From UBA935 sp031556725 (lineage in GTDB: Bacteria > Bacillota > Clostridia > Lachnospirales > Lachnospiraceae): a stretch of 64,000 bases of DNA. The stretch is taken from the NCBI GenBank assembly GCA_031556725.1, contig JAVBSL010000009.1, positions 1 to 64,000 of the forward strand, given 5' to 3'. The notes beneath the pieces are model-generated. The model did not search any database and was not told the origin of the DNA. It saw only the letters and a list, made by a program, of their open reading frames with translations. Of the stretch, positions 33,237 to 41,944 are shown piece by piece. The translations under genes were made by a program, and so were the position numbers. How positions within the stretch are numbered: the first letter of the stretch is position 1; the number at the start of each line of letters is the position of its first letter.

Positions 33237-34244
33237 TTACCTGGTTGATCCGTTTATCATCAGATTAGCCAATGTTGTATATGACTGAATCTGCAGATTA
33301 GGCTTTCTGATCTTTCGCAAAATAATCTCCCCCGCCTGCTTGCCCATATCATAAACATCAATGTCCACAGTGGTCATTTGCGGGTTAGTGATACCTGTAA
33401 AAGGATAAGCATCAAATGTAATCAGGCCCATCTCATCAGGCACCGATATCCCTGCTTCCTGCATCCGGTTCATTGCTCCAAGTGCCAGATAATTGTTGGC
33501 ACAGATTACCGCATCCGGCCGCTTAGCCAGGGAAAGAAGCTCTCCTTGCCGTTCCCAGCCCATTTCAATTGACGATTCACCTGTCCGGATATATTCCTCC
33601 GGTACCATGATCTTCTCTGCTTCCATAATATTCAGAAAACCCTGCCGCCGGCATTCGGAACCCACATCGTTTTTCCGGCCCCCGATAAATGCAATCTTCC
33701 GGTATCCCCTTTCCAGAAGATACCTTGCTGCTATTTCACCTGACAGGGTATTATTATTATCGATCCAGCATAACTGGGTCTTATATTCCGGGCATCCCAG
33801 AACGATATGGGGAAATTCTTCCTTCAGGATCACCTTTTCCAGTTCTTTGGAAACAATGGAGATGTGAAGGACGATACCATCTGCGCTTTTTTGGGCAATT
33901 GTATTCTTAAGCACCTCCATACTGTTTTCTTTGCTCACATTCACAATATGAAACCCATAACCTTTGGCTTCCATCGACCTTTGTAATCCCACCATAATTT
34001 CAAAAATGTGGGGATTTTCAAAGGCACAGTTCTTCCACAATTCCGTGGCAAACAGCACTGTTTTGGTGGATTGCCTGGCAAAATTCCTGGCCCGCAGATT
34101 AGGCTGGTAATGAAGCTCCTCCATCACCGCCTTGATTCGCAAAGCGGTTGCCTCCGATATGGAAGGGGAACCATTCATAACCTTGGAAACCGTTGCTGTG
34201 GAAACCCCCGCCTTTTGTGCCACATCCTTAATGGTAACTGCCAT
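33237..34244 (-). CDS. LacI-family regulator of the maltodextrin operon
   Basis: The 335-residue protein starts with a LacI DNA-binding head (VTIKDVAQKAGVSTATVSKVMNGSPSIS) and hinge (LHYQPNLRARN), then a periplasmic-binding-like sensor domain (GGLIVLH-like strands, CWIDNNNTLSGEIAARYLLERG, KRPDAVICANNYLALG). It is the last gene of the starch operon, 41 bp after the GH13 gene, giving feedback control. Two palindromic sites upstream of the operon (40397-40410 and 40462-40474) are its probable operators. Confidence 0.9.
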   Translation of the reverse strand: MAVTIKDVAQKAGVSTATVSKVMNGSPSISEATALRIKAVMEELHYQPNLRARNFARQSTKTVLFATELWKNCAFENPHIFEIMVGLQRSMEAKGYGFHIVNVSKENSMEVLKNTIAQKSADGIVLHISIVSKELEKVILKEEFPHIVLGCPEYKTQLCWIDNNNTLSGEIAARYLLERGYRKIAFIGGRKNDVGSECRRQGFLNIMEAEKIMVPEEYIRTGESSIEMGWERQGELLSLAKRPDAVICANNYLALGAMNRMQEAGISVPDEMGLITFDAYPFTGITNPQMTTVDIDVYDMGKQAGEIILRKIRKPNLQIQSYTTLANLMINGSTR

Positions 34245-34285
34245 CTGACCACATCCTTTCCCGCTGTTTTCAATACTCTAATCCA

Positions 34286-36031
34286 TTATACAGGAGCGGA
34301 ACCGTCTTTACAACAGCCAGTAAGAATGACAAATCCATAAGCCATTACCGTAGTTTCGCAAAGCTCTTCCTGCCACAGAACACGTCTTCCTCTGATCAGT
34401 TCAGATGCTTCAACCGCTCTGTTTCCGGCATTCAGGATGACAATAATTTCCTCTTCCTCACAAAAACGGCGGAAAGCATATAAACTGCTGCCCTCCCCGG
34501 CCGATAAAGTCTCATAATCACCATGGGAAACAGCCCGGTGGGTCTTTCGCAGGGCAATCGCCTTTTGATAGAACAGGAATGCCGGATTAAGCGTATCCCA
34601 CTTCATCGGCTGCCGGTATTCTTCTTCCAGCATTCCTTTAAGCATCTGCTCGTCACCATAGAAAACCGATGGTGCTCCAATGAACATCATTTGAAACAGT
34701 ACCGCCAGCTTCCATTTTCTCATGTCCCCCCCGCATACCGAGTAAAAGCGGGAAACATCATGACTGTCCAGCAGATTAAGCTGCCCCCAAAGCATATTTT
34801 TCTTATACCGCATCCGCATATTGGTAACCCTGGCATCAAACGCTGCCGCACTGATGGATTCCTGTGCAAAAAAATAATTGCAGTGTTTCCGCAAATCATA
34901 GTTCATGGTTGAATCAAACTGACTGCCATCCAGCCAGTGAGCCGCATTTTCCCATACCTCGCCGATAATGAAGCAGTCCGGTTTGACAGCCTTTACTTCC
35001 TTGCGGAAGGCTCTCCAAAAACCATCATCCACTTCACTGGCAACATCAAGCCGCCAGCCATCGATATCGAACTCCCGAACCCAGTAAGCTCCTACCTTCA
35101 GCAGATACTCCATCACTTCCGGGTCAGAGGTATTCAACTTGGGCATCATCCGTTCATAGGCAAAACACTCATAGCCCGGAATCTCCTCCGGACTTTCAGG
35201 CCGTACCACCGGATAGGATAAACGGTAAAACCAATTCTTATAATGCGAGTCCTCCCCTTTAGATATCACATCCTCAAACGCAAAAAACTGCCAGCCGCAA
35301 TGATTAAAAACCCCATCGATGATAACACGGATTCCCTTTTCATGGAAAACCGCCACCAGCTCCCGGAAGTCTTCATTGGTGCCGAAACAGGGATCAACGG
35401 AAAAATAATCGATAGTATCATATTTGTGATACTCTCCGGCCGCAAAAATTGGGTTGATGTAGATACAGTTAATTCCCAGTTCCCGGATATAATCCACATT
35501 TTCCGTAATTCCCCTGATTGTTCCGCCCAGCTTACTGTGGGTCGTGAGGTTACCATGTTTTCCGGTTCCGGGGCGATTGCTGATCTGTCTTCCGGCAGTG
35601 GCAAAACTGTCCGGAAAAATGTTGTAAATAACGGCTTCCTTCACCCATTCGGGGATCTGAACCAGATCCTCCCGGCGGTTAAAGGGAAGCTTATAATATT
35701 CGGAACGGTCATCCACCCGGCCTTCCCGAAAAAAGTCCGAATAGTAAAGTGTACTTTCGGTTTTATCCCACAATTCAAAATAATAATAAATTCTTTGATA
35801 TGGGCTTTCCATTTCCACTTCATAATAGTCAAACCATTCGTCGGAAGCAACCACCTTCATCACCTCCCGGTGAAAAAGGATCGGTGTCTGCCGGCATGCC
35901 GTATCACCGTAATACAGAAAACACCTGTCAATATCATTTTTTGCTGTCCTGATTCGGAAACAAAGGCGTGTTTCACTAATCCCATGTGCATAATTAGACA
36001 TGGGAATATGTAAGATACATTCTTTTTTCAT
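34286..36031 (-). CDS. GH13 alpha-glucosidic hydrolase (neopullulanase/cyclomaltodextrinase type)
   Basis: The 581-residue enzyme has an N-terminal CBM34-like β-domain (about 1-120) and a GH13 barrel. Conserved regions are visible: DGVFNHC (I), GWRLDVASE with the nucleophile Asp (II), IIGEVWE with the acid/base Glu (III) and LLDSHDVSR (IV). There is no signal peptide, so it degrades imported maltodextrins or cyclodextrins in the cytoplasm. It directly follows malG by 7 bp in the operon. The subfamily (GH13_20-like) is inferred from the CBM34 domain. Confidence 0.9.
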   Translation of the reverse strand: MKKECILHIPMSNYAHGISETRLCFRIRTAKNDIDRCFLYYGDTACRQTPILFHREVMKVVASDEWFDYYEVEMESPYQRIYYYFELWDKTESTLYYSDFFREGRVDDRSEYYKLPFNRREDLVQIPEWVKEAVIYNIFPDSFATAGRQISNRPGTGKHGNLTTHSKLGGTIRGITENVDYIRELGINCIYINPIFAAGEYHKYDTIDYFSVDPCFGTNEDFRELVAVFHEKGIRVIIDGVFNHCGWQFFAFEDVISKGEDSHYKNWFYRLSYPVVRPESPEEIPGYECFAYERMMPKLNTSDPEVMEYLLKVGAYWVREFDIDGWRLDVASEVDDGFWRAFRKEVKAVKPDCFIIGEVWENAAHWLDGSQFDSTMNYDLRKHCNYFFAQESISAAAFDARVTNMRMRYKKNMLWGQLNLLDSHDVSRFYSVCGGDMRKWKLAVLFQMMFIGAPSVFYGDEQMLKGMLEEEYRQPMKWDTLNPAFLFYQKAIALRKTHRAVSHGDYETLSAGEGSSLYAFRRFCEEEEIIVILNAGNRAVEASELIRGRRVLWQEELCETTVMAYGFVILTGCCKDGSAPV

Positions 36032-36038
36032 GTTATGA

Positions 36039-36881
36039 TTATCCTTTCATACCACCCACGGTCAGTCCTGATACCATATGCCTTTGGGCCAGCAGGAACA
36101 TGATTAACACAGGCAGGGAGATTAACAGCGAAGCTGCTGAAAAAATCGGCCAGTTTCCCGAAGTTTCGGTAGCCTGCAGCGAATAAAGCCCGGCTGCCAG
36201 GGTATAGTTGCCGGCCCCTGTCATAAAGGTAATGGCATAGATATATTCATTCCAGACGTAAATCAGAATCATCACCGAAGTTACGATCACCGATGGTTTG
36301 GCCAGAGGCAGAATTATATCCACTGCCAGCCGGAAATCTCCCGCCCCGTCGATTTTAGCTGCTTCTTCAATGCCCCGGGGAATGGTATCAAAATATCCCT
36401 TCATATTCCATAAACCAAAGATTGCCATGGTCCCGATATACACAATGATCAGACCCAATTTGGAATTGATCAGTCCCAGCGGGCGCAGCAAGCGATAAAT
36501 GGCAAACATGGACAGTACCGAGGGGAAGGCATTCAGCAGCAGCAATATATAAAGAATGGTCTTTTTCCCTTTAAATCGATAACGGGAAAAGGCATATGCC
36601 GCCGGTATAGATACTCCTAAAGCAATCACAAGAGTACAAACCGCCATGATAATACTGTTTTTCAGCCACAGTAAAACCGGTTTTTCCATCAATACCGCCT
36701 GATAATTTTTAAAGGTTATTGCCTGGGGTATAAAAGAAAAATTGCTTTCAACCAGGCTGTTATGGGCATTTAAGGATACCGAAAAAGCATACAGTACCGG
36801 GAGCAGCGCCAAAAAACAACATCCCAGGAAAAAAAGATTGAGCAGCAGAGACTTTACTGTCTTTTTTATTTTTACATTCAT
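36039..36881 (-). CDS. malG: Maltodextrin ABC transporter permease (MalG-like)
   Basis: The 280-residue permease has six membrane helices and the cytoplasmic EAA loop (GIEEAAKIDGAGDFRLAVDIILPLAKP), which contacts the ATPase. It is MalG-like in size and in ending with a short conserved GMKG. It overlaps malF by 4 bp. No ATPase gene is in the operon; a shared MsmK/UgpC-type ATPase from elsewhere in the genome is usual in Firmicutes. Confidence 0.9.
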   Translation of the reverse strand: MNVKIKKTVKSLLLNLFFLGCCFLALLPVLYAFSVSLNAHNSLVESNFSFIPQAITFKNYQAVLMEKPVLLWLKNSIIMAVCTLVIALGVSIPAAYAFSRYRFKGKKTILYILLLLNAFPSVLSMFAIYRLLRPLGLINSKLGLIIVYIGTMAIFGLWNMKGYFDTIPRGIEEAAKIDGAGDFRLAVDIILPLAKPSVIVTSVMILIYVWNEYIYAITFMTGAGNYTLAAGLYSLQATETSGNWPIFSAASLLISLPVLIMFLLAQRHMVSGLTVGGMKG

Positions 36882-37774
36882 TCACTGCCTCCTTCCTTCA
36901 ATTCCTTCCGGGTAAATAGTGAAAATACGATCAGAATCATAAAGATCAGGATCGAGATGGCTGAACTAAAGCCATAGTTATTGGTTACAAAAGCATTTTC
37001 ATAAGCATAAGTCAGGATGGTATGGATATTTGCTCCGGTCTTGGCTCCCGTCTGCTGGGTAAGAAGATAGATTACATCAAACTGCTTAAAAGTAGTAAAG
37101 ACCGTAATGATCACCGCCGGTGCAATCACCGTTCTGATCATCGGCAGGGTAATCCGGACCGTCCGCTGCCAGGCATTGGCGCCATTCAGTCTGGCACATT
37201 CATAGTAGCTGGTATCCACACTTTGCAGGGCCCCGTCCATGATCATGATCATAAAAGGAAGGGCCAGCCACAAATTCACCACCATACAGCATAAAAAGGC
37301 CGACACATCATTGCTTAGCCACACTCTTCCGGTAATCCCCAGATCGGAAAGCCATTGGTTCAGCAGTCCGAACCGGGAATTGAAAATGCCCGTTTTCCAC
37401 AGCAGAATCGACACATAACCGGGCATCGCCCAGGGAAACATCAAGATGGTCTTATACAGATTACGGAGCCTTAAACCGGGATTGTTTAACAGGCTGGCAA
37501 TCACAAACGCCGCCGTAAGCTGAAAGAACATATTAAGCACAGTCCACAGCACGGTCACAAAAAAAGCCCTGATGAATCCCGAATCAATTACAAATAATGC
37601 AGTTTTATAGTTTTTCAGTCCCACAAAGGTAAAGTCGAACCAATGGTAAACATTCATATTCGTCAGGGATATATAACCTGTATAGATAATCGGAAACAGG
37701 ACAATCAATCCGATCAGCACCAGCGACGGCACCGAATATGCATAAGGTATCCATCTCCCTTTCTTCTTTTTCAT
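36878..37774 (-). CDS. malF: Maltodextrin ABC transporter permease (MalF-like)
   Basis: The 298-residue permease has six membrane helices and an EAA-type loop (YYECARLNGANAWQRTVRITLPMIRT). It lacks the large external P2 loop of enterobacterial MalF, as is normal in Gram-positive versions. It lies 16 bp after the binding protein gene and overlaps malG. It pairs with MalG to form the membrane channel. Confidence 0.9.
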   Translation of the reverse strand: MKKKKGRWIPYAYSVPSLVLIGLIVLFPIIYTGYISLTNMNVYHWFDFTFVGLKNYKTALFVIDSGFIRAFFVTVLWTVLNMFFQLTAAFVIASLLNNPGLRLRNLYKTILMFPWAMPGYVSILLWKTGIFNSRFGLLNQWLSDLGITGRVWLSNDVSAFLCCMVVNLWLALPFMIMIMDGALQSVDTSYYECARLNGANAWQRTVRITLPMIRTVIAPAVIITVFTTFKQFDVIYLLTQQTGAKTGANIHTILTYAYENAFVTNNYGFSSAISILIFMILIVFSLFTRKELKEGGSE

Positions 37775-37790
37775 GCTTTATTCTCTCCTC

Positions 37791-39002
37791 TTATTTCATG
37801 GCTTCGATCAGCGTTTGGGCTTTATCCTGCCATTTTGCGGTTTCCTCCGGTATATCTGCATCATTCATATTTACGGCTACCAGCAGGTTTCCGGTAACAA
37901 TGAACATCACATCCATTTCCGGTATGTTCGGCATGGGAACTGCCGATTCGGCAATCTGCTTCATAGTCATGATCAGGGGATCGGAAGCCACGCTTTCTTC
38001 TTCATAGCTAAGCGTATTGGCCGGTGCACATCCGCTGACCTGGGCCATGGCAACCCCCACTTCCGGTTTGGTGATGCATTCCAGAACCTTTGTCACCGCC
38101 TCTTTTTTGGTTTCGGCTGCCACCTTCAGAACATGAACGCCCTGCACTCCCGAGTAGGGGGCTAGCGGCAGTCCGGTTTCGTCTACCACCGGCATCGGAG
38201 CAAATCCCAAATCGATTCCTGCCTCTCTGGCTGTAGGCACCAGCCACGGTCCGCCGATAACCGAATCGGCATATCCCTCAATAAACAACGTATTTACCGT
38301 GGAATACTCACTTTCCCCAGGCATATATTCTAAAAATTTACGATGATATTCCAGCGCTTTACTTACTTGATCGGAATTCAATTGCGGAACTCCGGTTTCA
38401 TCAATCAGTTCTCCGCCGAATCCATGAATCCACGGAACGCTGTAATAGGCCGTACTGTGCTGTTCCACAAAACCGTATGTTCCTTCTCCTGTGTGCTCCT
38501 GCATATAAGCATACAGTTCTTCTGTCGTCCCGGGAACCATATCTTCCTTCATCCGTTCCCTGTTATATAAAAACAAAAGAGTTTCATAATAAATGGGCAA
38601 TTGATACTGGGTTCCCTTATAGGAGGCGGCTGACCGCGTCACTTCCAGATAATTGGCCAGTATATCCTCTGAAATAAAGTCCGATATGGGAGCTAAAATA
38701 CCCATTTCCGCATAAACCCCAATCTTGTCGTGGGCAAAAAAGTACAGGTCCGGTGCCGCGGCAGGATCATTTCCCACCAGCTTCAGCGCATCTGTCAGAC
38801 CATCCTTTTTCTCCAATACCACCGTAATCTCCGGTTCCAGCTCCACAAATGCCTCCTGCAAAACATTGGCTACGGCCACTTCCTTGTCATGCCATATGGT
38901 AATGGTTACCGGCCCTTCCTCTTTCGATGCTGCGGTACAGCCTGACAGACAAAGAGCTGCCGTTAAGGCGGTACATATAATACTGATTAGCCTTATTCTC
39001 AT
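37791..39002 (-). CDS. malE: Maltodextrin-binding lipoprotein (MalE-like)
   Basis: The 403-residue protein begins with a lipoprotein signal peptide, with lipobox LSGC followed by TAASKEE. The mature part is a cluster-B solute-binding protein (VTITIWHDKEVAVANVL, YFFAHDKIGVYAEMGIL, IGGPWLVPTAREAGIDLGFAPMP, ending TAKWQDKAQTLIEAM). It would be anchored outside the membrane and deliver oligosaccharides to MalFG. The start at 39002 gives the best signal peptide; AAAGGAG lies 13 bp upstream, a long spacing. A terminator-like hairpin separates it from the starch-binding protein gene. Confidence 0.88.
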   Translation of the reverse strand: MRIRLISIICTALTAALCLSGCTAASKEEGPVTITIWHDKEVAVANVLQEAFVELEPEITVVLEKKDGLTDALKLVGNDPAAAPDLYFFAHDKIGVYAEMGILAPISDFISEDILANYLEVTRSAASYKGTQYQLPIYYETLLFLYNRERMKEDMVPGTTEELYAYMQEHTGEGTYGFVEQHSTAYYSVPWIHGFGGELIDETGVPQLNSDQVSKALEYHRKFLEYMPGESEYSTVNTLFIEGYADSVIGGPWLVPTAREAGIDLGFAPMPVVDETGLPLAPYSGVQGVHVLKVAAETKKEAVTKVLECITKPEVGVAMAQVSGCAPANTLSYEEESVASDPLIMTMKQIAESAVPMPNIPEMDVMFIVTGNLLVAVNMNDADIPEETAKWQDKAQTLIEAMK

Positions 39003-39075
39003 TTTTATATCTATACTCCTTTCCAACCATACCGCGCTTAAGCGGCATCAACAAAGTCTTCCATATGTAGGGGAT

Positions 39076-39103
39076 AAAAGAGGAACGTAGCCGTTCCTCT
39101 TTT
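39076..39103 (-). terminator. Intra-operon terminator/attenuator between starch-binding protein and malE
   Basis: AAAAGAGGAACG (39076-39087) pairs perfectly with CGTTCCTCTTTT (39092-39103) across a 4-base loop. On the minus strand the stem ends in TTTT, as in an intrinsic terminator. Its place inside the operon suggests that the surface protein is made in excess over the transporter. Confidence 0.7.
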
Positions 39104-39118
39104 CCCTGTATTTTGACG

Positions 39119-40294
39119 TTACTGCTTTTTCCTGCGATAAACATAGATCCCTGTACCACCGGCAGCCACAACAACTACTGCCACGATGACAATAATCAGG
39201 ATATTTGAGTTGCCTGCCTTGGAAACCTCTTCCGGAACAGCCGGACTCTCTGCCGTGTCTTCCTGTACTTCTGCCGGGGCTGTCACAGCAGGTTCTTCAT
39301 AGAACACTTCATAATTCTCTACATCGGTAATTACGACCCATACATCCTTCGGTTCCACTGCAATATCCGTTGTCTGCACTTCTCCAAGAGTACCGTTTAC
39401 AATAATAGAATTTACCCAATTGGGGACAGAATATGTATACCAGTCGCCTTCTGTTTCCATTTCCTGGCCCGGCCAGTTGGCAAATACATTGGTTCCGTCC
39501 GGTGCCGACCAAGCCCACAGGCAGGGCATCAGCCAATCTGCGGGAACCTTGGCATGAACTTTGATCATATCCTCAGCAGGTACTTCCACAACCGGCTTCT
39601 CATAGGAAAGGGTATAATTTTCCGCATCCTCCACTACAATCCAGGCATTCTTACTTTCAATGGAAATATCCGCTGTCTGCACGCTGCCGGCGTTGGCATT
39701 GAGAATCACCGAATTGACCCATGCGGGTATTTTCATGGCAAACCATCCATCCGTACCCGACTGCATTTCTTCTCCCGGCCAGTTGGCATATACATTGGTT
39801 CCATCCGGTGCTGACCAGGCCCACAGGCAAGGTGCTTCCCAATCTGCCGGCAACTGGGCATAAACGGTAATCTGAGCAGTATATTCCGGCTTATCTCCGG
39901 TGGTCAGCTGTTCAAATGAAGCCTCTGCCTTCTCCTGACTTTCCACGGTTACCCACACATCCCGGGATTCGGTGGCCAGGTCACTGGTCTGAACCGTACC
40001 CTCATTGGCATTAATGATAATCGAGGAGACGAAAGAAGGTACATAGCAATAATACCATCCTTTATTGTTGGTGTCTTCTTTCATTGCTTCGCCCGGCCAC
40101 GCCTCAAAAGCATTGGTGCCATCTTCGCCCCATGCCCACAGGCAGGGTGCCTGCCAGTCTTCCGGTACCTGGGTGTAAACAATTTTGAACTCCTCCTCGG
40201 CATAAACCTTACCAAAGGGTATCAGTCCCAGGCAAATGACCGCCGCAACCGCGATAAAAATCTTTATTAACAGTTTATCTGTTCCTATTTTCAT
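39119..40294 (-). CDS. Membrane-anchored protein with three tandem starch-binding (CBM26-type) repeats
   Basis: The 391-residue protein has a signal peptide ending near VYAEE, three homologous repeats of about 90 residues, and a C-terminal membrane helix with a basic tail (YVYRRKKQ). Each repeat contains CLWAW, then NAFEAWPGE/NVYANWPGE/NVFANWPGQ, a V-SxI-N-GxVQT core and a valine-rich end. The conserved tryptophans and the PG turn fit a CBM26 starch-binding module. It has no catalytic domain. It would hold starch or long maltodextrins at the cell surface next to the MalEFG importer. It heads the operon. Start 40294 gives the correct signal peptide; GGGAGG is 12 bp upstream. Confidence 0.8.
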   Translation of the reverse strand: MKIGTDKLLIKIFIAVAAVICLGLIPFGKVYAEEEFKIVYTQVPEDWQAPCLWAWGEDGTNAFEAWPGEAMKEDTNNKGWYYCYVPSFVSSIIINANEGTVQTSDLATESRDVWVTVESQEKAEASFEQLTTGDKPEYTAQITVYAQLPADWEAPCLWAWSAPDGTNVYANWPGEEMQSGTDGWFAMKIPAWVNSVILNANAGSVQTADISIESKNAWIVVEDAENYTLSYEKPVVEVPAEDMIKVHAKVPADWLMPCLWAWSAPDGTNVFANWPGQEMETEGDWYTYSVPNWVNSIIVNGTLGEVQTTDIAVEPKDVWVVITDVENYEVFYEEPAVTAPAEVQEDTAESPAVPEEVSKAGNSNILIIVIVAVVVVAAGGTGIYVYRRKKQ

Positions 40295-40357
40295 TCTTTG
40301 CTTAATCCTCCCATCCATTTAATAGTTTACTTATAATCCCTAGGTGATTGTATCTTT

Positions 40358-40474
40358 ATATTATCATCATTTTTTGATAAACACAATATATATTTAGGTA
40401 ACCGTTTACCCGCTCTAATTCCCTATATTTAGCCTTTTACTTTTTCGCTTTTTTATTTTTAGGTAACAGTTTCC
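40358..40474 (-). promoter_or_regulatory. Promoter and two LacI-type operators for the starch operon
   Basis: On the minus strand a promoter reads TTGTGT (40386-40381), 17-bp spacer, TAATAT (40363-40358). Just upstream is GGTAAACGGTTACC (40410-40397), a near-palindrome with the central CG typical of LacI-family and CcpA (cre) sites. A weaker copy (40474-40462) reads GGAAACTGTTACC. The two lie 65 bp apart, close to six helical turns. LacI and CcpA binding cannot be told apart here. Confidence 0.55.
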
Positions 40475-40506
40475 TTTTTTTATTGAATGTTTTTTACAAA
40501 GCAAAA

Positions 40507-40543
40507 AGCCCACGTACTTACCCCAACAATAAGTACATGGACT
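40507..40543 (-). terminator. Terminator hairpin, dispersed repeat family copy 3
   Basis: On the minus strand AGTCCATGTACTTA (40543-40530) pairs over 14 bp with TAAGTACGTGGGCT (40520-40507), followed by TTTTTGC. It ends the ATPase gene (stop 40568). The stem's first 12 bases match the hairpins at 7689 and 22150, while loop and 3' arm differ with compensating changes. Confidence 0.7.
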
Positions 40544-40567
40544 CCTATCCGCCATCCTGGATAAATG

Positions 40568-41794
40568 CTAAATCAGACTACATGGTATGAAACAGTTTTT
40601 AGCATCGATTGGAATGACTCCCTCACACATGCAGATAATTCCTCCACACCCCTGTTCTACAGATGCCTTATCTAAAACAGCAAATTTCTTAACTTCTCGG
40701 CTATCGGGGTTTGCCGACTTCTTTATTTCCAATGGATGAACCAAATTATTTTGCTCTACAAAAATATCAATCTCTTTTGCATTGGAATCCCGGTAATAAG
40801 TCATATTTACTTTATTCTGTGAATAAGAATAGCTTTTCAGCATTTCAATAATGACAAAGTTTTCAAAGTAATGACCACTGGCCGCTCCATTCATCAGGGT
40901 TTCTCTGGTCAGCCACATGGAAAGATGAGCCGCCAGACCGGTATCACAAAAATACAGCTTAGGTGTTTTCGTAATACGTTTCAGCGCATTATTGGCATAT
41001 GGCTGCAAAAGATAGACAATTCCCATTCCCGCCAAAAGTTGAAGCCATTCTTTTGCCGTCGGCTGCGAAATCTCCGCTGCATCGGAGAGTGTTTTGTAGT
41101 TAATTTGTGCTGAAACAAGTGCCGCACAAGCTGTCAAAAATTTGCCAAAGCGTAAAGTATCTGTAATACCGCCAAGTTCTGCAATGTCTCGCATGAGGTA
41201 GGTATTAATATATGCGTCATAATATTCTTGCCTCTGCTCAGCATCCGCATGAATGACTTGTGGCATCCCTCCCCGCCAGATATGCTCAAATACACTGACA
41301 ATATCATTTTTAGGCGCTTGTGTCTGCCGCGCCTGCAAACATGGTAAACTAAAATCCATATTATCTTCAAAAAACACTTTATCCTTTTCACTTTTTGACA
41401 GGCTATATAATTCCAAAATTCCGATTCTGCCAGCCAGCGTTTCTCTGACATTCTTCATTATTTCAAACTGTTGTGAGCCGGTCAGCCAAAAAAGTCCTGT
41501 GGCATCACTTTCATCGCAAAGTATTTTAATCTGGCTGAATAATTCCGGTGCATACTGCACCTCATCAATAATAATAGGCGGTTTATAGGTCTGAAAAAAA
41601 AGAACCGGATCCGTCTTTGCAAGATTGCGTGCCATTAAATTGTCAAGTGTAACGTATGTTCTGCTTTGTCCCTCCGCCAAATGCTTCAGCATCGTAGTTT
41701 TACCGACCTGCCTTGCCCCGGTTACAAGTACAACTTTAAAAAAATCGCTCATTCGGATAAATTTCCGCTCTAAGCTTCTTTTAATATAATTCAT
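40568..41794 (-). CDS. AAA_14/DUF4143-type ATPase
   Basis: The 408-residue protein has Walker A (VTGARQVGKTTML, residues about 25-37), Walker B-like IIIDEVQYAPE, sensor LTGSQQF, an arginine-containing LAGRIG, and a C-terminal DUF4143 domain (LYFCDTGLAAHL, FENFVIIEML). The end has DSNAKEIDIFVEQ and LEIKKS, spaced like a PD-(D/E)XK nuclease core. These ATPases are widespread in accessory regions and their role is unknown; defence or toxin-like roles have been suggested. It stands alone, with its own terminator. Confidence 0.8.
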   Translation of the reverse strand: MNYIKRSLERKFIRMSDFFKVVLVTGARQVGKTTMLKHLAEGQSRTYVTLDNLMARNLAKTDPVLFFQTYKPPIIIDEVQYAPELFSQIKILCDESDATGLFWLTGSQQFEIMKNVRETLAGRIGILELYSLSKSEKDKVFFEDNMDFSLPCLQARQTQAPKNDIVSVFEHIWRGGMPQVIHADAEQRQEYYDAYINTYLMRDIAELGGITDTLRFGKFLTACAALVSAQINYKTLSDAAEISQPTAKEWLQLLAGMGIVYLLQPYANNALKRITKTPKLYFCDTGLAAHLSMWLTRETLMNGAASGHYFENFVIIEMLKSYSYSQNKVNMTYYRDSNAKEIDIFVEQNNLVHPLEIKKSANPDSREVKKFAVLDKASVEQGCGGIICMCEGVIPIDAKNCFIPCSLI

Positions 41795-41904
41795 AGTTCA
41801 CCTCTTTTACGAAAATATAAAGTCAACTTTATAATATCATTATTTTTTTAAATTGTCAAAATTAAAATCAACATGTCCGTTGTCTCCACGGTTCAAGCAA
41901 CAAC

Positions 41905-41926
41905 GGCTCCCGTTAAATCGGGAGCC
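41905..41926. terminator. Possible hairpin terminator after the amidohydrolase gene
   Basis: GGCTCCCG (41905-41912) pairs with CGGGAGCC (41919-41926) around TTAAAT. The stem is strong, but neither strand has a clear T-run after it, so termination is uncertain. It lies 18 bp beyond the amidohydrolase stop. Confidence 0.4.
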
Positions 41927-41944
41927 GCAAAACATTACTTTATT

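Noticed and set aside
35243..36013. 256-codon open frame opposite the GH13 gene
   Set aside because: No ribosome site, no recognised domain, and every conserved residue belongs to the GH13 frame.
7689..40543. CRISPR-like repeats
   Set aside because: The three similar hairpins are 14-33 kb apart and lie after genes as terminators; there are no spacers.
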